Shown here piece by piece: positions 8,977-18,579 of a DNA stretch of 64,000 nt; position 1 is the first letter of the stretch; each line of letters starts with the position of its first letter. The notes under the pieces were generated by a model. It made no database searches, was not told the origin of the DNA, and was given only the letters and a program-made list of their open reading frames with translations. The position numbers were made by a program, and so were the translations under genes. The DNA is from [Mycobacterium] fortunisiensis (GTDB lineage Bacteria > Actinomycetota > Actinomycetes > Mycobacteriales > Mycobacteriaceae). The stretch lies in NCBI RefSeq assembly GCF_019050325.1, contig NZ_VOMB01000016.1:434001-498000 (forward strand), read 5' to 3'.

Positions 8977-11340
8977 ATGACTAGGCCGGGAGCGAGGCTG
9001 AACGCGGCCGTGTGGCGGTTGGCGGTCGGCCTGCTCGCACTCGTAGTCGCTGGTTTTTGGACGTCGGCGGTGGCTTCGGCCACCCCGGAGTCGGACGCCG
9101 ACGCCGCGATCACCGCTGCGTGGGAGGCCACCGGTGCCGACGGCGGTTCGCTGGGCCCGCGCCAGGGCGACGTGTATGCGGTGGGTTCGGGGTTCGTGCA
9201 GGACTTCGCTTCGGGCAAGATGTTCTTCACCCCGGCCACCGGTGCTCACTTCATGCAGGGTGCAATCCTTGAGAAGTACGAGTCGTTGGGCGGCCCGGCC
9301 GACAGCGACTTGGGATTCCCCACGATCGACGAGGGGCCCGGGCGCGCGCAGGACAGCCGCAACTCGACATTCAGTGCCCCCGACAACCCGGTGATCTTCT
9401 GGACGCCGGACAACGGCGCCCACGTGGTGCGAGGCGCCATCAACGCCGCGTGGGACAAGGTGGGCGGGTCCGCCGGGACGCTCGGTGTCCCGACCGACGA
9501 CGAGTCGTTCGACGGTGACATGAGCACGCAGAAGTTCACCGGCGGCGAGATTTCCTGGAACCGCAAGACCAAGGCCTTCACCACGGTGCCGCCGGAGTTG
9601 GCCGATCAGCTCGCCGGCCTGGAGGTTCCGACCGACCCGGCGTCGGCGATCGCGGCCGCCCGCCGGGCAGCCGGCGGCCCGATGGGCCCGCTCGGCGCGA
9701 AAGACGGCGACCAGTACCCGATCGGCGGGGACGGGGTCGGACAGAACTTCGCCGGCGGCAAGATCTTCTACAGTCCGGCGACCGGCGCCAACGCCGTCAC
9801 GGGGCAACTGCTCGAGAAGTACGAGAGCGTCGGCGGGCCCGAAGGCGATCTGGGTTTCCCCACCGCCAGCGAGGCGGAGGGCGGTCTGGGACCCAACAGC
9901 CGGATCAGCACCTTCGCCGCCACGGACAACCCGGTCATCTTCTGGACCCCTGATTACGGCGCGGTGATCGTGCGCGGTGCGATGAAGGCGGCCTGGGACA
10001 AGCTGGGCGGAGCCAAGGGCGAGCTGGGTGCCCCGATGGCCGATCAGACCGAAGACGGCAATGTCGTCACGCAGCGGTTCAGCGGGGGCGCGATCTCCTG
10101 GGACCGGGAGGCCAACAAGTTCACCACCGAACCGTCGAAACTCGCCTCCCAACTGAGCGGGCTTGAGGTACCCGGACTCGACCAGCCGGCCGGGGCGCCA
10201 CCGGCTTCCGACGCCGGTACCGACACCGCGAAACCGTTCAGCTGGCACTGGAGTTGGTGGTGGCTGATCGCGGTGATTCCGGTGCTGCTGCTGGCCGCGC
10301 TGGTGGTCGGGGCCGCGTTGTGGCACCGGCGCCGGACCCGCGACGACGGTGGCGACTTCGAGCATGATCCGTTCGAGGACGGCTACGACGACGGCTCCTA
10401 CCACGACCCGCACTACGACACACACGGCTACCGCGACGATGGTTACCGCGACGACGAGTTCGCCGACGACCGTGGCGTCGAGCCGCACGGTTACGGACCC
10501 GCCGGTGGCTATGCGGCAGGCGAAGCCACCACCGCGCGATTCACCGGGCCCGGTGAGGAATCGGTGGCCGGCGCGGAATCCCCGTACGACGGGCCCACCG
10601 ACACCGCCATCCCGGTCAGCCAATGGGCCGCACCGCACGGGGCCGGTGCCGGCTACGGCGCACCGGGCGACGAGGACGAACCGCCCGAGGATTCCGCACA
10701 GTTGGTGGGTGCGGGACCGGACTTCGGTGGGCACCAGCGCGACGACGCATTCGAGGATGACGACGACTTCGACGGAGACTTCGAGGGCGACGATTTCGAG
10801 GACGACCTCGACGGCGACGATTTCGTGGACGGCGACTTCGACGACGAGGAAAACCTCGACACGCCCATCGATGCGGAGTTCGAGGAGGTCGCCGAGGGCG
10901 GCTACGTCGACTCCGTCGATGATGTCGAGGCCGAACTGGTGGACGAGCAACTGTCAGACGCCGGGGCGGCTGACGGTGCCGGCATGGGTGCCGGTGCGCC
11001 ACACGCGTTCTCGGGGCTGGGCGGTCTGCCGGTGCAGAGTTTCCAGGACAACGTCGATACCGCGCCCACCCGGGTGATCACCGAGGCCGAGGCCTACAGC
11101 AGTGAGGCGCACAGCGGGCGTCACGCGGCGATCGAACTCGACGAGGTGCCCACTGTCACGGCCATCCACTTGCCGTTGGATGATCCCTACCGGGCGCCGG
11201 AGGGGTACCCGATCAAGGCGGACACCAAGTCTGGGCGGTACTGGTCGCCCGACAGCGGTGAGTACGACGATGCGGTCGCCGAGATCTGGTTCGCCAGTGA
11301 GGAGTTCGCCCGCACGAATGGATTCGTGCGAGCGGACTGA
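8977..11340 (+). CDS. LGFP-repeat envelope protein with one membrane span and an acidic cytoplasmic domain (Rv2721c-like)
   Basis: The 787-residue protein starts with a signal sequence (about residues 10-34). Two tandem blocks of LGFP-type repeats follow; LGFPTIDEG, LGVPTDDE, LGFPTASEA and LGAPMADQ are visible. Such repeats bind cell-wall components in corynebacterial and mycobacterial proteins. A single membrane span lies near residues 424-448 and an RHRR-like stop-transfer follows. The C-terminal half is tyrosine/aspartate-rich, with a run of D, E and F residues around 588-628. The ATG is preceded by GGGGAGGG, and start choice rests on this ribosome site and the signal peptide. The layout suggests a sensor or scaffold linking wall and cytoplasm, but that is inference. 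Confidence 0.85.
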   Translation: MTRPGARLNAAVWRLAVGLLALVVAGFWTSAVASATPESDADAAITAAWEATGADGGSLGPRQGDVYAVGSGFVQDFASGKMFFTPATGAHFMQGAILEKYESLGGPADSDLGFPTIDEGPGRAQDSRNSTFSAPDNPVIFWTPDNGAHVVRGAINAAWDKVGGSAGTLGVPTDDESFDGDMSTQKFTGGEISWNRKTKAFTTVPPELADQLAGLEVPTDPASAIAAARRAAGGPMGPLGAKDGDQYPIGGDGVGQNFAGGKIFYSPATGANAVTGQLLEKYESVGGPEGDLGFPTASEAEGGLGPNSRISTFAATDNPVIFWTPDYGAVIVRGAMKAAWDKLGGAKGELGAPMADQTEDGNVVTQRFSGGAISWDREANKFTTEPSKLASQLSGLEVPGLDQPAGAPPASDAGTDTAKPFSWHWSWWWLIAVIPVLLLAALVVGAALWHRRRTRDDGGDFEHDPFEDGYDDGSYHDPHYDTHGYRDDGYRDDEFADDRGVEPHGYGPAGGYAAGEATTARFTGPGEESVAGAESPYDGPTDTAIPVSQWAAPHGAGAGYGAPGDEDEPPEDSAQLVGAGPDFGGHQRDDAFEDDDDFDGDFEGDDFEDDLDGDDFVDGDFDDEENLDTPIDAEFEEVAEGGYVDSVDDVEAELVDEQLSDAGAADGAGMGAGAPHAFSGLGGLPVQSFQDNVDTAPTRVITEAEAYSSEAHSGRHAAIELDEVPTVTAIHLPLDDPYRAPEGYPIKADTKSGRYWSPDSGEYDDAVAEIWFASEEFARTNGFVRAD

Positions 11341-11345
11341 GCCCG

Positions 11346-12098
11346 TCAGATCTTGCGGATCACGGTGACGACCTTGCCGAGCACGGCCGCGTCGTTGCCG
11401 GGGATGGGGTCGTATGCCGGGTTGTGCGGCATGAGCCAGACCTGACCACGGGTCCGCTTGAACGTCTTGACCGTGGCTTCACCGTCGATCATCGCGGCCA
11501 CGATGTCACCGTTGTCGGCCACGCTCTGCTGGCGCACCACCACCCAGTCGCCGTCGCAGATGGCGGCATCCACCATCGAGTCGCCGACGACCTTGAGCAG
11601 GAACAGCGAGCCTTCGCCGACCAGTTCGCGGGGGAGCGGGAAGACGTCCTCGACGGCTTGCTCGGCGAGGATGGGGCCACCGGCGGCGATCCGGCCGAGG
11701 ACCGGGACGAAGGTCGGTTCGGGTAGCGCGTCGGAGCCGGCCACATCGGTGGACACCAGTGCGGCAGCCGTTGGATCGTCGGCTGCACGAACGTCGACGG
11801 CACGCGGCCGGTTGGCGTCACGTCGCAGATAACCCTTGCGTTCCAGGGTGCGCAACTGGTGCGCCACCGACGACGTCGAGGTCAAGCCGACCGCATCGCC
11901 GATCTCACGGATGCTGGGCGGGTAGCCGCGACTGGTGACCGAGGCGCGGATCACGTCGAGGATGGTCCGTTGCCGTTCGGTCAGTCCGCCGTCGGCGCCG
12001 CGGCGCGGACTTGTGCCGTCGGATGCGCATCCCGCCGCCCCCGCCGATCCCGCCGGGCTGTCGGTGCTGCTGCCGTCCCTGCTGCGGTCGTCGCTCAT
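11346..12098 (-). CDS. lexA: SOS repressor LexA
   Basis: LexA represses DNA-damage genes and self-cleaves on the RecA filament. The winged-helix domain (about residues 40-105) contains the [16 protein letters not shown] recognition region. The cleavage bond is Ala139-Gly140 (RIAAG|G region), with catalytic Ser174 (VGDSMVD) and Lys211 (EATVKTFK). The ATG at 12098 gives 250 residues with a short serine/alanine-rich N-tail. A longer in-frame extension would read through the SOS box and is rejected. The gene is divergent from the LysM gene and autoregulated through the box at 12131-12146. Confidence 0.95.
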   Translation of the reverse strand: MSDDRSRDGSSTDSPAGSAGAAGCASDGTSPRRGADGGLTERQRTILDVIRASVTSRGYPPSIREIGDAVGLTSTSSVAHQLRTLERKGYLRRDANRPRAVDVRAADDPTAAALVSTDVAGSDALPEPTFVPVLGRIAAGGPILAEQAVEDVFPLPRELVGEGSLFLLKVVGDSMVDAAICDGDWVVVRQQSVADNGDIVAAMIDGEATVKTFKRTRGQVWLMPHNPAYDPIPGNDAAVLGKVVTVIRKI

Positions 12099-12130
12099 GT
12101 GGCCGAATGTAGTCGCTGATCGAACATTAA

Positions 12131-12146
12131 TCAAACATGTGTTCGA
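12131..12146 (-). promoter_or_regulatory. LexA (SOS) box of lexA
   Basis: On the minus strand the sequence reads TCGAACACATGTTTGA, a near-perfect match to the mycobacterial SOS box TCGAAC-N4-GTTCGA (one mismatch). It lies 33 bases upstream of the lexA start, where autorepression is expected. Confidence 0.9.
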
Positions 12147-12269
12147 GGTGTTTTGTCGGCGTGTCCGCGGGTGCGCCGTCGCGGCGGTGCGGTCGGGCCG
12201 TCCCCGGCGGCGGGACCCGGGTTCGGCGATCGGAACGTGTCGGTGCCCCGTTCTATCGTGTGCAACAGT

Positions 12270-12328
12270 TCGATCACATGTTCTATCAATCGAACACCTG
12301 AGCGAGTATGGTTCGAACACAAGAGCGA
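12270..12328 (+). promoter_or_regulatory. cluster of SOS-like boxes upstream of the LysM/ChiZ-like gene
   Basis: Three SOS-like sites occur within 60 bases. TCGATCACATGTTCTA (12270-12285) has one mismatch per half. TCGAACACCTGAGCGA (12290-12305) and TCGAACACAAGAGCGA (12313-12328) have a perfect left half and the same degenerate right half, GAGCGA. They precede the start codon at 12364 and agree with damage induction of this family. Confidence 0.7.
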
Positions 12329-12363
12329 ATCCGCCCTCACCGGTCTCAGCGAAAGGCAGACAG

Positions 12364-12939
12364 ATGGCGATCATCGATATTCCCGCCGGCAGCCGTTCCC
12401 GTGCAGTTCAGGCTCCTCGGACTGTTCGGGCTGTCAGGTCCGGGCCGCGGTCGGCGGCGTCGCAGCACGCCGCCGGTGGCACCGGAACCGGCGCAGGCGC
12501 TGCGTTCGATACGCACGCCAGCGCGACGTTCGGCACGGGCGTGCCGCGTCCGGTGCGCCGGGTCCGGCGGGCCGCGCCGCGCCGGCCGGCCGGTGCCGCA
12601 CCCCACTACCGGGGCACCGGAGTGCTGATGTCGCGGGCATCGCATCGGAGCCGCCCTATCACGCCATTGACCACGGTGTTGCTGGCGCTCGTCGCCGCCG
12701 GCATCACAGTCTGGCTCGGCCTGGTGGCCCAGTTCGGTGGCGTGCTGGGCGCCGAGGCGCCGACGCCCACCGAGCTCGCGGTGGTGCAGGTGAAGTCGGG
12801 GGAGAGCCTGCAGCAGGTGGCCCGGCGGGTCGCGCCGAACACCCCGGTGGCGCAGGTCGTCGAGCAGATCCGTGACCTCAACCAGCTGGAATCCGCTGCC
12901 GTCGACGCCGGACAGACACTGCTCGCGCCCGTTGGCTGA
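12364..12939 (+). CDS. chiZ: LysM-domain membrane protein, ChiZ-like (Rv2719c homologue), SOS-regulated
   Basis: The 191-residue protein has an arginine/proline-rich cytoplasmic N-terminus, one membrane span around residues 100-122 ([20 protein letters not shown]) and a C-terminal LysM-like domain ([14 protein letters not shown] to GQTLLAPVG). M. tuberculosis Rv2719c is a LexA-regulated cell-wall-active division inhibitor in the same position between lexA and nrdR. The ATG at 12364 follows GAAAGG. Degenerate SOS boxes lie upstream. Cell division arrest after DNA damage is the likely role; hydrolase activity is known only for the homologue. Confidence 0.82.
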   Translation: MAIIDIPAGSRSRAVQAPRTVRAVRSGPRSAASQHAAGGTGTGAGAAFDTHASATFGTGVPRPVRRVRRAAPRRPAGAAPHYRGTGVLMSRASHRSRPITPLTTVLLALVAAGITVWLGLVAQFGGVLGAEAPTPTELAVVQVKSGESLQQVARRVAPNTPVAQVVEQIRDLNQLESAAVDAGQTLLAPVG

Positions 12940-13103
12940 GCAGTGCGATGTCCGTTGAATCGTCCTGGCAGGCAGCCACACTGGCCGGCGCCGGCATGAT
13001 CACCTACACCCCATGGGACCCGGCGGTGAGTCTGCCGAGGGCATCGCGGGTAGGCTCAAGGGCGCTCGAGCTAGTAGTCCGACGGCATGACGAAGGAGCG
13101 GTG

Positions 13104-13568
13104 ATGCACTGTCCGTTCTGCCGTCATCCCGATTCGCGCGTCGTCGATTCCCGGGAAACCGACGAGGGACAGGCGATCCGGCGCAGGCGGTCCTGCCCCG
13201 AGTGTGGACGTCGCTTCACCACCGTGGAAACGGCCGTTCTGGCTGTGGTGAAGCGCAGCGGGGTGACCGAGCCGTTCAGCCGCGAGAAGGTCATCCGCGG
13301 TGTCCGGCGGTCCTGTCAGGGCAGGCAGGTCGATGACGACGCCCTGAACGTGCTGGCTCAGCAGGTCGAGGACGCGGTCCGCGGCCTGGGTACCCCGGAG
13401 ATCCCAAGCCATGAGGTCGGATTGGCGATTCTGGGGCCGCTGCGGGAGCTGGACGAGGTCGCCTATCTGCGATTCGCCTCGGTGTACCGGTCGTTTTCGT
13501 CGGCTGAGGACTTCGAACGCGAAATCGCGGCGTTGCGGGCGCACCGTACCGACGCCGAGGCGGGTTGA
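13104..13568 (+). CDS. nrdR: transcriptional repressor NrdR
   Basis: NrdR senses ATP/dATP and represses ribonucleotide reductase genes. The N-terminal zinc ribbon has Cys3, Cys6, Cys31 and Cys34, followed by an ATP-cone domain (about residues 49-139). The 154-residue length is exact for the family. The ATG at 13104 has an AAGGAG site and begins at the invariant MHCPFC; earlier in-frame starts lack support. The 164-base gap upstream shows no clear NrdR box. Confidence 0.95.
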   Translation: MHCPFCRHPDSRVVDSRETDEGQAIRRRRSCPECGRRFTTVETAVLAVVKRSGVTEPFSREKVIRGVRRSCQGRQVDDDALNVLAQQVEDAVRGLGTPEIPSHEVGLAILGPLRELDEVAYLRFASVYRSFSSAEDFEREIAALRAHRTDAEAG

Positions 13569-13576
13569 GCCCGCAG

Positions 13577-14278
13577 TCAGTTCAGCTGCGATATGTCCAG
13601 TGTGGTGGTGCCGTCGTTGACGACGCGACCGGCGACGCGTACCCAGCCTTCAGCGTTCCACTGAGTTTCGATCACCGAACCCTTGCCTTGGATGATCGTC
13701 AGGTCGCGGCTCAGATGGTCGGTCATCCGCACAGCCGCCGACCCGGTCGCCTCATCTTCGGGGACACCCAGATGTGTGGCGAACATGCGTGACCGCAGCA
13801 CACCGCCATCCTGGTCCAGCCAGGTCCACAGGTAGTGCTCGACATCGTCGTCGTAGTCGTCGGGGTCGGCGCGGAACAGTTCGTCGGTGGAGAGCACGTC
13901 GTGGATGACGAACTCTGGTGCCCATTCGGAGCGAGCACTGACCGCGGCCAGGTCCCCGGCATAGCCGACCTGCACGATCCCGGCGGGTACCTGCAGGGTG
14001 TTCACCGGCCGCCCCAGATCCCGCAGCCACCACGACGCACCCACCGTGGGATGGCCGGCGAAGGGCATCTCGGCGACCGGGGTGAAGATGTGTGCGCTGG
14101 CAGAGCTGCCGCCCGGCGCCGGAAGATCGACGAATACCGTTTCGCTGTAACCCAATTCGGTGGCGATCCGCTGCCGGTCGGCAGGTTCGACGGTGCTGTT
14201 GTCGACGACGCCGAGCGGATTGCCGTACTTGCCCTCGGAATCGGTGAACACCCGCAACACAGTGACGTCGATGGCCAT
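13577..14278 (-). CDS. PhzF-family isomerase/epimerase-like protein (Rv2716-like)
   Basis: The 233-residue protein shows the PhzF/diaminopimelate-epimerase-like fold markers. GNPLGVV lies near the N-terminus, GYSETVFV carries the family acid (Glu), [11 protein letters not shown] follows, and a late [15 protein letters not shown] stretch is present. PhzF enzymes isomerise small metabolites; the mycobacterial substrate is unknown. It lies 28 bases after an alpha/beta hydrolase gene on the same strand and converges on nrdR. The nitrobindin-like gene Rv2717c, which separates them in H37Rv, is absent here. Confidence 0.85.
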   Translation of the reverse strand: MAIDVTVLRVFTDSEGKYGNPLGVVDNSTVEPADRQRIATELGYSETVFVDLPAPGGSSASAHIFTPVAEMPFAGHPTVGASWWLRDLGRPVNTLQVPAGIVQVGYAGDLAAVSARSEWAPEFVIHDVLSTDELFRADPDDYDDDVEHYLWTWLDQDGGVLRSRMFATHLGVPEDEATGSAAVRMTDHLSRDLTIIQGKGSVIETQWNAEGWVRVAGRVVNDGTTTLDISQLN

Positions 14279-14306
14279 AATCCGATGCTACGTCGCACCG
14301 CAGCGG

Positions 14307-15329
14307 TCAGGTGGCGCTGCGCTCGTCTGCGCCCATCGCGTCGAGCACGGCCACCTGGGTGTCGAGTGAGCCGCTGAGGGCCGACTCGCTCAGCCCGGTG
14401 CGCAGCAGGCTGCGGAGCCGGTCCTGGTCGTAGACGGACGGGTCGGTCGAGTCGACGAAGCGTTCCACCACCTCGACGAACCGGTCGGGATCGTCGTGGA
14501 ACGGAAAATGCCCGGATCCGGCGAAGATCTCCAACCGGGAACCGGGCATTGCGGCATGCGCCAGCTGCGCGTGGCTGACGGGGATCACCGAATCACGATC
14601 GCCCCAGATCAGCTGGACGGGTACGGATTCGGTCAGATAACAGCGATCCAGCATCGTCACCACTTGGCCTCGCCAGTCGACCACGGCACGCAAGGTGCGG
14701 GCGAAGGCCGAGGAGGCCGTCGGTTCCGGCAGGTCGGCCAGGATGCGCACCATGTCCGGGATGTCGTGGCCCAGACCGGTTGCGCCCAGCACCGAGCCCG
14801 CGGCGCGGCCGATCACCTGCAGCGCCGGCAGCACCATCGGCAACCGCAGCAGGGCCAGCGCCTCGCTGCCCAGCGGCAGTGCGGCGATCCGCAGCGCCAC
14901 GTTGACGTCCTTGGTGACCCCACCGGCGCCGACCAGGATGAGCCGGTCCACCAGTTGCGGGAACTGATAGGCGAATTGCATCGCGACGCCGCCGCCGAGG
15001 GAATGGCCGACGACGGTGACCCGGTCGATGTCGAGGACGCTCAGCAGGTCACGCATGCCGTTGGCGTAGGCGGCCACCGAGTAGTCCGCCCGCGGTTTGT
15101 CGGAGGCGCCGTGGCCGAGCAGATCCGGGGCGATCACCGTGAAGCGTTGCGCGAGCGTGGATTGCACGGTGTGCCAGGTGGTGGAGTTGTCACCGATACC
15201 GTGGATCAGCAGCAGCGCCGGGCCGGATCCGGCCACCCGGAAGGCGCGCCGGTAGCCGTGGATCGTGCGGAATTCGAGGGTCGGGGTCAGCTCGCGAACG
15301 GATCGCAGGTGGGGTTTGCGCTCGGTCAT
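14307..15329 (-). CDS. alpha/beta hydrolase (Rv2715-like)
   Basis: This 340-residue hydrolase has the oxyanion HGIG motif near residue 44 and the nucleophile elbow GHSLGG. The acid is seen in WGDRDSVIP and the histidine in GSGHFPFHDDP, so a full Ser-Asp-His triad is present. No signal peptide is seen, so the enzyme is cytoplasmic. It sits between a PAC2 protein and PhzF on the same strand, with short gaps, as in M. tuberculosis. The substrate is unknown. Confidence 0.88.
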   Translation of the reverse strand: MTERKPHLRSVRELTPTLEFRTIHGYRRAFRVAGSGPALLLIHGIGDNSTTWHTVQSTLAQRFTVIAPDLLGHGASDKPRADYSVAAYANGMRDLLSVLDIDRVTVVGHSLGGGVAMQFAYQFPQLVDRLILVGAGGVTKDVNVALRIAALPLGSEALALLRLPMVLPALQVIGRAAGSVLGATGLGHDIPDMVRILADLPEPTASSAFARTLRAVVDWRGQVVTMLDRCYLTESVPVQLIWGDRDSVIPVSHAQLAHAAMPGSRLEIFAGSGHFPFHDDPDRFVEVVERFVDSTDPSVYDQDRLRSLLRTGLSESALSGSLDTQVAVLDAMGADERSAT

Positions 15330-15356
15330 GTGGTCGAACCTCGCTCTCGGCCGCTC

Positions 15357-16385
15357 CTATGAGTGGTTGTCGCCGTTGGAGAATCCCTCGCCGAAGCCGT
15401 CTCGTCCGTCCTTGTACTTGTCGTCCTTGTATTTGTCTCCGGCCTGCTGGGCGAGGAACCGTTCGAACTCCGCGCCCAGCTCGTCGCCGCTGGGAAGTTC
15501 CTCGTCGCGTTCCAGCAGCGACCGATTCTCCTGTGCAGCAACGAACGCATCGTACTGGCGCTCCAGCCCGGTCACCACTTGAGCGACTTCGGCGCTGGCT
15601 TCGACCTGCTCGTTGATTTTGCTGTACACCTCGGCGCCGGCCTCGGACAGTTTCTCCAGCGGCAGCTGCAGCGAACCGGTCCGGGCGACCTCGGCGAGCA
15701 GTGCCTCGGCCGCCGGCGGGTACGCCGTCTGGGCCAGGTAGTGCGGGACGTGCACGGTATAGCCCACCACCTCGTGGCCGTGCTGAGCCATCCGGAACTC
15801 GAGCAGGTTGGAAACGCTTGCCGGGACCTGGACTTCGCCGACCCACGGGGTGTGGTCGGTGATCAGTTCCTTGTTGTTGGCGTGCGCGGTGAGCATGACC
15901 GGTCGGGTGTGCGGCACCGCCATCGGGATGGTGCCCAGCCCGATCACCCGCCGCACCCCGAGCTGTTCGGAGAGCAGTCGGACGGCGGTGATGAACCGCT
16001 CCCAGCGCAGGTCCGGTTCCAGGCCGGCCAACAGCAGAAACGGCGTGCCCGCGCCGTCGTGCAGCGCGTAGAGGTTCAGCTCGGGGTCCTCGTAGTTGGT
16101 GAAGTGGTCGGTCTTGAACGTCATCAACGGTCGCCGGGACCGGTAGTCCAGCAACTCGTCGATGGCGAAAGAGGCCACCAGTTCGGTCTCGAGGGTGTCT
16201 TTGAGGTGCTCAGCGGCCAGCCGGATGGCATGCCCGGCATCGGAGAATCCTTCCAGGGCATGAATCAGCACCGGGCCACGACCATCCGACGAGGACAGCT
16301 GCGGGGCCGGGAATTCCAGCTCGTACATGCCGCTCTGATCGGGCTGGTAGTGCTGCTGTTCGGGGGTGTCGCTGCTGTCAGTCAT
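15357..16385 (-). CDS. PAC2-family protein (Rv2714-like)
   Basis: The 342-residue protein carries the PAC2 (proteasome assembly chaperone 2-like) domain: LIHALEGFSDAG, the FKTDHFTNYEDPEL loop and a IGLGTIPMAVPHTRP stretch. A charged C-terminal tail (YKDDKYKDGRDGFG) follows. The family forms trimers in actinobacteria, but its function is unproven. The ATG at 16385 is chosen because GGAG precedes it and the 33 residues before it are not conserved in type. It is the first gene of a three-gene minus-strand set with the hydrolase and PhzF. Confidence 0.85.
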   Translation of the reverse strand: MTDSSDTPEQQHYQPDQSGMYELEFPAPQLSSSDGRGPVLIHALEGFSDAGHAIRLAAEHLKDTLETELVASFAIDELLDYRSRRPLMTFKTDHFTNYEDPELNLYALHDGAGTPFLLLAGLEPDLRWERFITAVRLLSEQLGVRRVIGLGTIPMAVPHTRPVMLTAHANNKELITDHTPWVGEVQVPASVSNLLEFRMAQHGHEVVGYTVHVPHYLAQTAYPPAAEALLAEVARTGSLQLPLEKLSEAGAEVYSKINEQVEASAEVAQVVTGLERQYDAFVAAQENRSLLERDEELPSGDELGAEFERFLAQQAGDKYKDDKYKDGRDGFGEGFSNGDNHS

Positions 16386-16558
16386 CTCGCTTCGTCTCCT
16401 CACTGCGGTAGGACGGCTGTGACGGCCTACCACCGTGCCATCTAGTGTCTCGTATACCCACGCCGCGCGTTCGGTCCGCCCCACTTGTGGCTACGAACGC
16501 GCCGGGACCGGGCCGGCATTCCGGCAGTGATCGTCGAGAACAGGCAAAATCGTTGGCA

Positions 16559-17380
16559 ATGCGCGTGCCCCGGTTGACCAAGCTCACCGCGGCGGTGGCC
16601 CCTGGGGCCGTCGTGGTGGCGATGGCGGCGGCGTGTGTGGGGCCGGGCGCAGTCACCGGCGGGTCCGCCGGCCCCGCGCCGCAGGCGACGACCAGCCCGG
16701 AGGCCGGTGCGCTGTCGCGAGCCGGCGGCGAGACGGTGACGCCGGACCCGCGGGTCGGAGCGGTGTTTTTGGGCGACACCGCGACCCACACCTGTAGCGG
16801 CTCGGTCTTGGCAAGCACCGCGGGCGATCTCATCCTCACGGCCGCGCACTGCCTTGCCGACGGTGTGGACACCACATTCGTTCCCGGCTTCGGGGCAGGC
16901 GGCGGTGGCACCTGGCATGTCGGGACGGTCTACCTGGACCGGCGCTGGCTTGCCGAACGCGACCCGCAGGCCGACTACGCGATCGCGCAGGTGTCCGCGG
17001 ATTCCGGGGTCGACGTGCTGGCCGCGGCCGGTGGCGGATTGACGCTCGGGTCTGCGCCACCGGCGGGTAGTGAGGTGACGGTGACCGGTTACCCGATGGG
17101 CGAGGGAGGCAGCCCGTCGGCCTGTCGCGGCGTCACAGACTGGTCGCCCCAAGGCTTTCCGTCGCTGGCCTGCGCGGGGCTGACCGATGGTTTCAGCGGT
17201 GCCCCGTGGGTCACCGGCTCGAAGGTGACCGGGCTGGTCGGTGGGCTCGACGGTGGAGGCTGCGACGACGACGTGTCCTACTCGCCGCGTTTCGACGCCC
17301 GCATCGCGGGGTTGTTGGCCCGGGCGGAGGCCGGCGGCCGCGGCGACGCCGCCCCGGCAACGCCGGGATCTGACTGTTAG
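16559..17380 (+). CDS. secreted trypsin-like serine protease
   Basis: The 273-residue protein has an N-terminal signal (residues 8-26) ending in AAAC, a weak lipobox at Cys26. The triad of a chymotrypsin-fold protease is present: His97 in TAAHC, Asp139 in DYAIAQV and Ser213 in GFSGAPWV. Cysteine pairs fit disulfides. It lies where H37Rv carries sthA (Rv2713), so this is a lineage-specific replacement or insertion. ATG 16559 places the signal at the very N-terminus. The target is unknown. Confidence 0.82.
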   Translation: MRVPRLTKLTAAVAPGAVVVAMAAACVGPGAVTGGSAGPAPQATTSPEAGALSRAGGETVTPDPRVGAVFLGDTATHTCSGSVLASTAGDLILTAAHCLADGVDTTFVPGFGAGGGGTWHVGTVYLDRRWLAERDPQADYAIAQVSADSGVDVLAAAGGGLTLGSAPPAGSEVTVTGYPMGEGGSPSACRGVTDWSPQGFPSLACAGLTDGFSGAPWVTGSKVTGLVGGLDGGGCDDDVSYSPRFDARIAGLLARAEAGGRGDAAPATPGSDC

Positions 17381-17510
17381 ACACGGTGCCGGGACCAGGC
17401 CGGCGCTGAGTTATCCCCAATGACGAATTCATCCACAGCCGCGCCGAGGTGGCGGCAACCGCCCTGGTGGCCTCGCGCGGGCTGACGGCGGCGGTGGGCA
17501 CGGTCGGTCC

Positions 17511-18575
17511 ATGACAACACGACCGCCATTCACCCCACAGTTCGATTTCCACCTGAGCCGCCCCGGTGCGCTGATCGCCGCGCTGCCGGCGGTGCTCGGC
17601 TTTGTTCCGCACAACAGCCTGGTCCTGGTCACCCTCGACCGCGGCGAACTGGGCTGCGTCCTGCGCGCCGACCTGGATGACGAGATGACCGACCGGGTCG
17701 AGCGGCTGGCCGAGCTTGCCGCCATGGCCGGCGCCGATGCGGTGATCGCCGTCATCGTGGATGAGGCCAGCACCGGCTGCCGGGCCTGCGATGACCGCTA
17801 CGGCGAGCTGGCGTCGATCCTCGAGCTGGCGCTGTCCGCCGACGGCGTGGAACTCTATGCCGCGCACGTCGTGGACCAGGTGGCACTGGGCGGGCACTGG
17901 CACTGCGCCGACGGCTGCGGCGCGGAAGGCCAGGTCGAGGACCCGGCGGCCTCCCCACTGGCAGCAGCCGCGGTGCTCGACGGTCGCCGGCTCTACGCCA
18001 GCCGCGAGGAACTGCTGCAGGTGATCGAGCCCGATCCGGTCGCCGGCGGGTCGATGGCGCGTGAGCTGGCCACCGTGGCCGGACGGTCGGCCGCGGTGGA
18101 GCGCTCCGATGTCGATGTGCGCCGCGATGTCGAGGCGGCGATCACCGCAGCGCTACGGCTCGCCGATGGTGCCGTTCCCGACAGTGCCGAGTTGGTGCGG
18201 CTGGGCGACAGTCTCACCGATCCCAGGATCCGCGACACGTTGTACGCGCTGGCGATCGGCGGGTGTGCCGAGCCGGCCGAGTGCCTGTGGGGCCTGTTGG
18301 CCCGCAATCTGCCGGACCCGTGGCGGGTGGAAGCACTTGTCTTACTGGCTTTTTCGGCATATGCACGGGGCGACGGCCCACTGGCCGGGGTGTCGCTGGA
18401 TGCCGCGCTGCGCGCGGTGCCGACACATCGGATGGCCGGCATGCTCGACACCGCGCTGCAATCGGGGATGCATCCGGAGCGGATTCGGGAGCTCGCCGTC
18501 ACGGGGTACCGGTTGGCCACGCAGCTCGGCGTGCAGTTGCCGCCACGCCGGCTGTGGGGGCGCAGGGCCGGGTGA
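17511..18575 (+). CDS. DUF4192 protein (Rv2712c-like)
   Basis: The 354-residue protein matches the actinobacterial DUF4192 family: an N-terminal RPGALIAALPAVLGFVPHNSLVLVTL segment and a helical C-terminal half ending near VQLPPRRLWGR. No catalytic motif or membrane span is evident. Function is unknown. It converges on ideR with a 4-base gap. The 130 bases upstream show no strong site. Confidence 0.85.
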   Translation: MTTRPPFTPQFDFHLSRPGALIAALPAVLGFVPHNSLVLVTLDRGELGCVLRADLDDEMTDRVERLAELAAMAGADAVIAVIVDEASTGCRACDDRYGELASILELALSADGVELYAAHVVDQVALGGHWHCADGCGAEGQVEDPAASPLAAAAVLDGRRLYASREELLQVIEPDPVAGGSMARELATVAGRSAAVERSDVDVRRDVEAAITAALRLADGAVPDSAELVRLGDSLTDPRIRDTLYALAIGGCAEPAECLWGLLARNLPDPWRVEALVLLAFSAYARGDGPLAGVSLDAALRAVPTHRMAGMLDTALQSGMHPERIRELAVTGYRLATQLGVQLPPRRLWGRRAG

Positions 18576-18579
18576 GGGC

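Noticed and set aside
8905..10950. Long open frame antisense to the LGFP gene
   Set aside because: It is a third-position GC shadow of a strong coding gene; its residues show no recognisable domain.
12099..12374. N-terminal extension of LexA by 92 residues
   Set aside because: It would place the SOS box inside the coding region and the extra residues are not LexA-like.
12940..13103. NrdR box or extra small gene upstream of nrdR
   Set aside because: No pair of ACACTATATNT-like boxes is seen and the open frame there has no ribosome site or family.
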